A stretch of DNA of 18,718 nucleotides, taken from Phoronis ovalis (Eukaryota; Phoronida; Phoronidae). A model generated the notes under the pieces. The model had not been told where the DNA came from, did not search any database, and was given only the letters and a program-made list of their open reading frames with translations. The position numbers and the translations under genes are program-made. The stretch is taken from NCBI GenBank assembly GCA_028565635.1, contig JAOXYB010017420.1, positions 1-18,718 on the forward strand, read 5' to 3'. Below, in pieces: positions 18,521 through 18,718 of the stretch (position 1 is the first letter of the stretch; each line of letters begins with the position of its first letter).

Positions 18521-18690
18521 CGTATTTACAACAGGGTATGTTTTTCACGCTTCTCAAAGCTTTATTTACCACAGGGTATATTTTCGAAAAATATTCGTTT
18601 CCCACAGGGTCCATGAATTTCTTGAAAAATGTATTTAATATAGGCATGAAAAATTAAGGTTCGTAAATTTTTCCATATTTATTTACCACA
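18521..18690. repeat. Short degenerate repeats with ACAGGGT core
   Basis: TATTTACAACAGGGTATG (from 18523), TATTTACCACAGGGTATA (from 18563), a shorter CCCACAGGGTCC (18601-18612) and TATTTACCACAAG (from 18679) recur at irregular spacing. The type is unknown; it may be the edge of a larger repeat that runs off the window. Confidence 0.5.
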
Positions 18691-18718
18691 AGTGAATTTT
18701 ACAGATCTATTTCGGGAG

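Larger units (their letters stand above)
17046..18718. other. Downstream intergenic region
   Basis: AT-rich, without a supported gene. It holds a perfect POU octamer ATGCAAAT at 17536-17543, a 7-bp palindrome TGTACAC/GTGTACA at 17702-17720, an inverted-repeat candidate element (17370-18023), one 112-codon ORF of unknown status (18177-18515), and short degenerate repeats near the right edge. Confidence 0.6.

Noticed and set aside
1-18718. CRISPR array, operon, tRNA or rRNA genes
   Set aside because: No regular spacer-repeat pattern, no tRNA-like A/B box arrangement and no rRNA-like block was seen; the window is eukaryotic genic sequence.

Overview
The window comes from an animal nuclear genome. 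It is AT-rich, has spliceosomal GT-AG introns, and holds one recognisable gene on the + strand: the middle and 3' end of a giant zinc-finger homeobox transcription factor of the ZFHX3/ZFHX4 (ATBF1; fly Zfh2) family. The visible protein carries 17 C2H2/C2HC fingers and four homeodomains in the family's usual order. Four homeodomains, one apparently single-copy locus and fairly short introns suggest an invertebrate that kept the ancestral set, such as a lophotrochozoan or ambulacrarian. The species cannot be fixed from the sequence.

Layout: 1-4534 is read as intron; the start codon and N-terminal fingers lie upstream of the window. Six coding exons follow at 4535-4612, 6931-7263, 7538-12364, 12720-12785, 13124-13303 and 14311-14822. 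Every junction splits a codon after its first base (phase 1), and the reconstructed reading frame stays open for 1997 codons to the TAA at 14820-14822. The 4.8-kb exon holds all four homeodomains and 13 fingers. A 3'UTR of about 2.2 kb runs to a likely poly(A) site just after the AATAAA at 17019. The remaining ~1.65 kb is intergenic or repeat-like, with no gene I can support.

The protein should be a nuclear DNA-binding regulator. It has a CtBP-type PLDLS motif, several SUMO consensus sites, poly-Q/poly-A and Met/Pro-rich spacers, and acidic/Ser linkers. Non-coding points of interest are a dense cluster of nine TAATTA homeodomain sites in the second visible intron, two Pumilio-type UGUAAAUA sites flanking a short hairpin in the 3'UTR, and candidate repeats downstream. 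I found no new multi-gene system. What is new here would be regulatory detail around a well-known conserved transcription factor.
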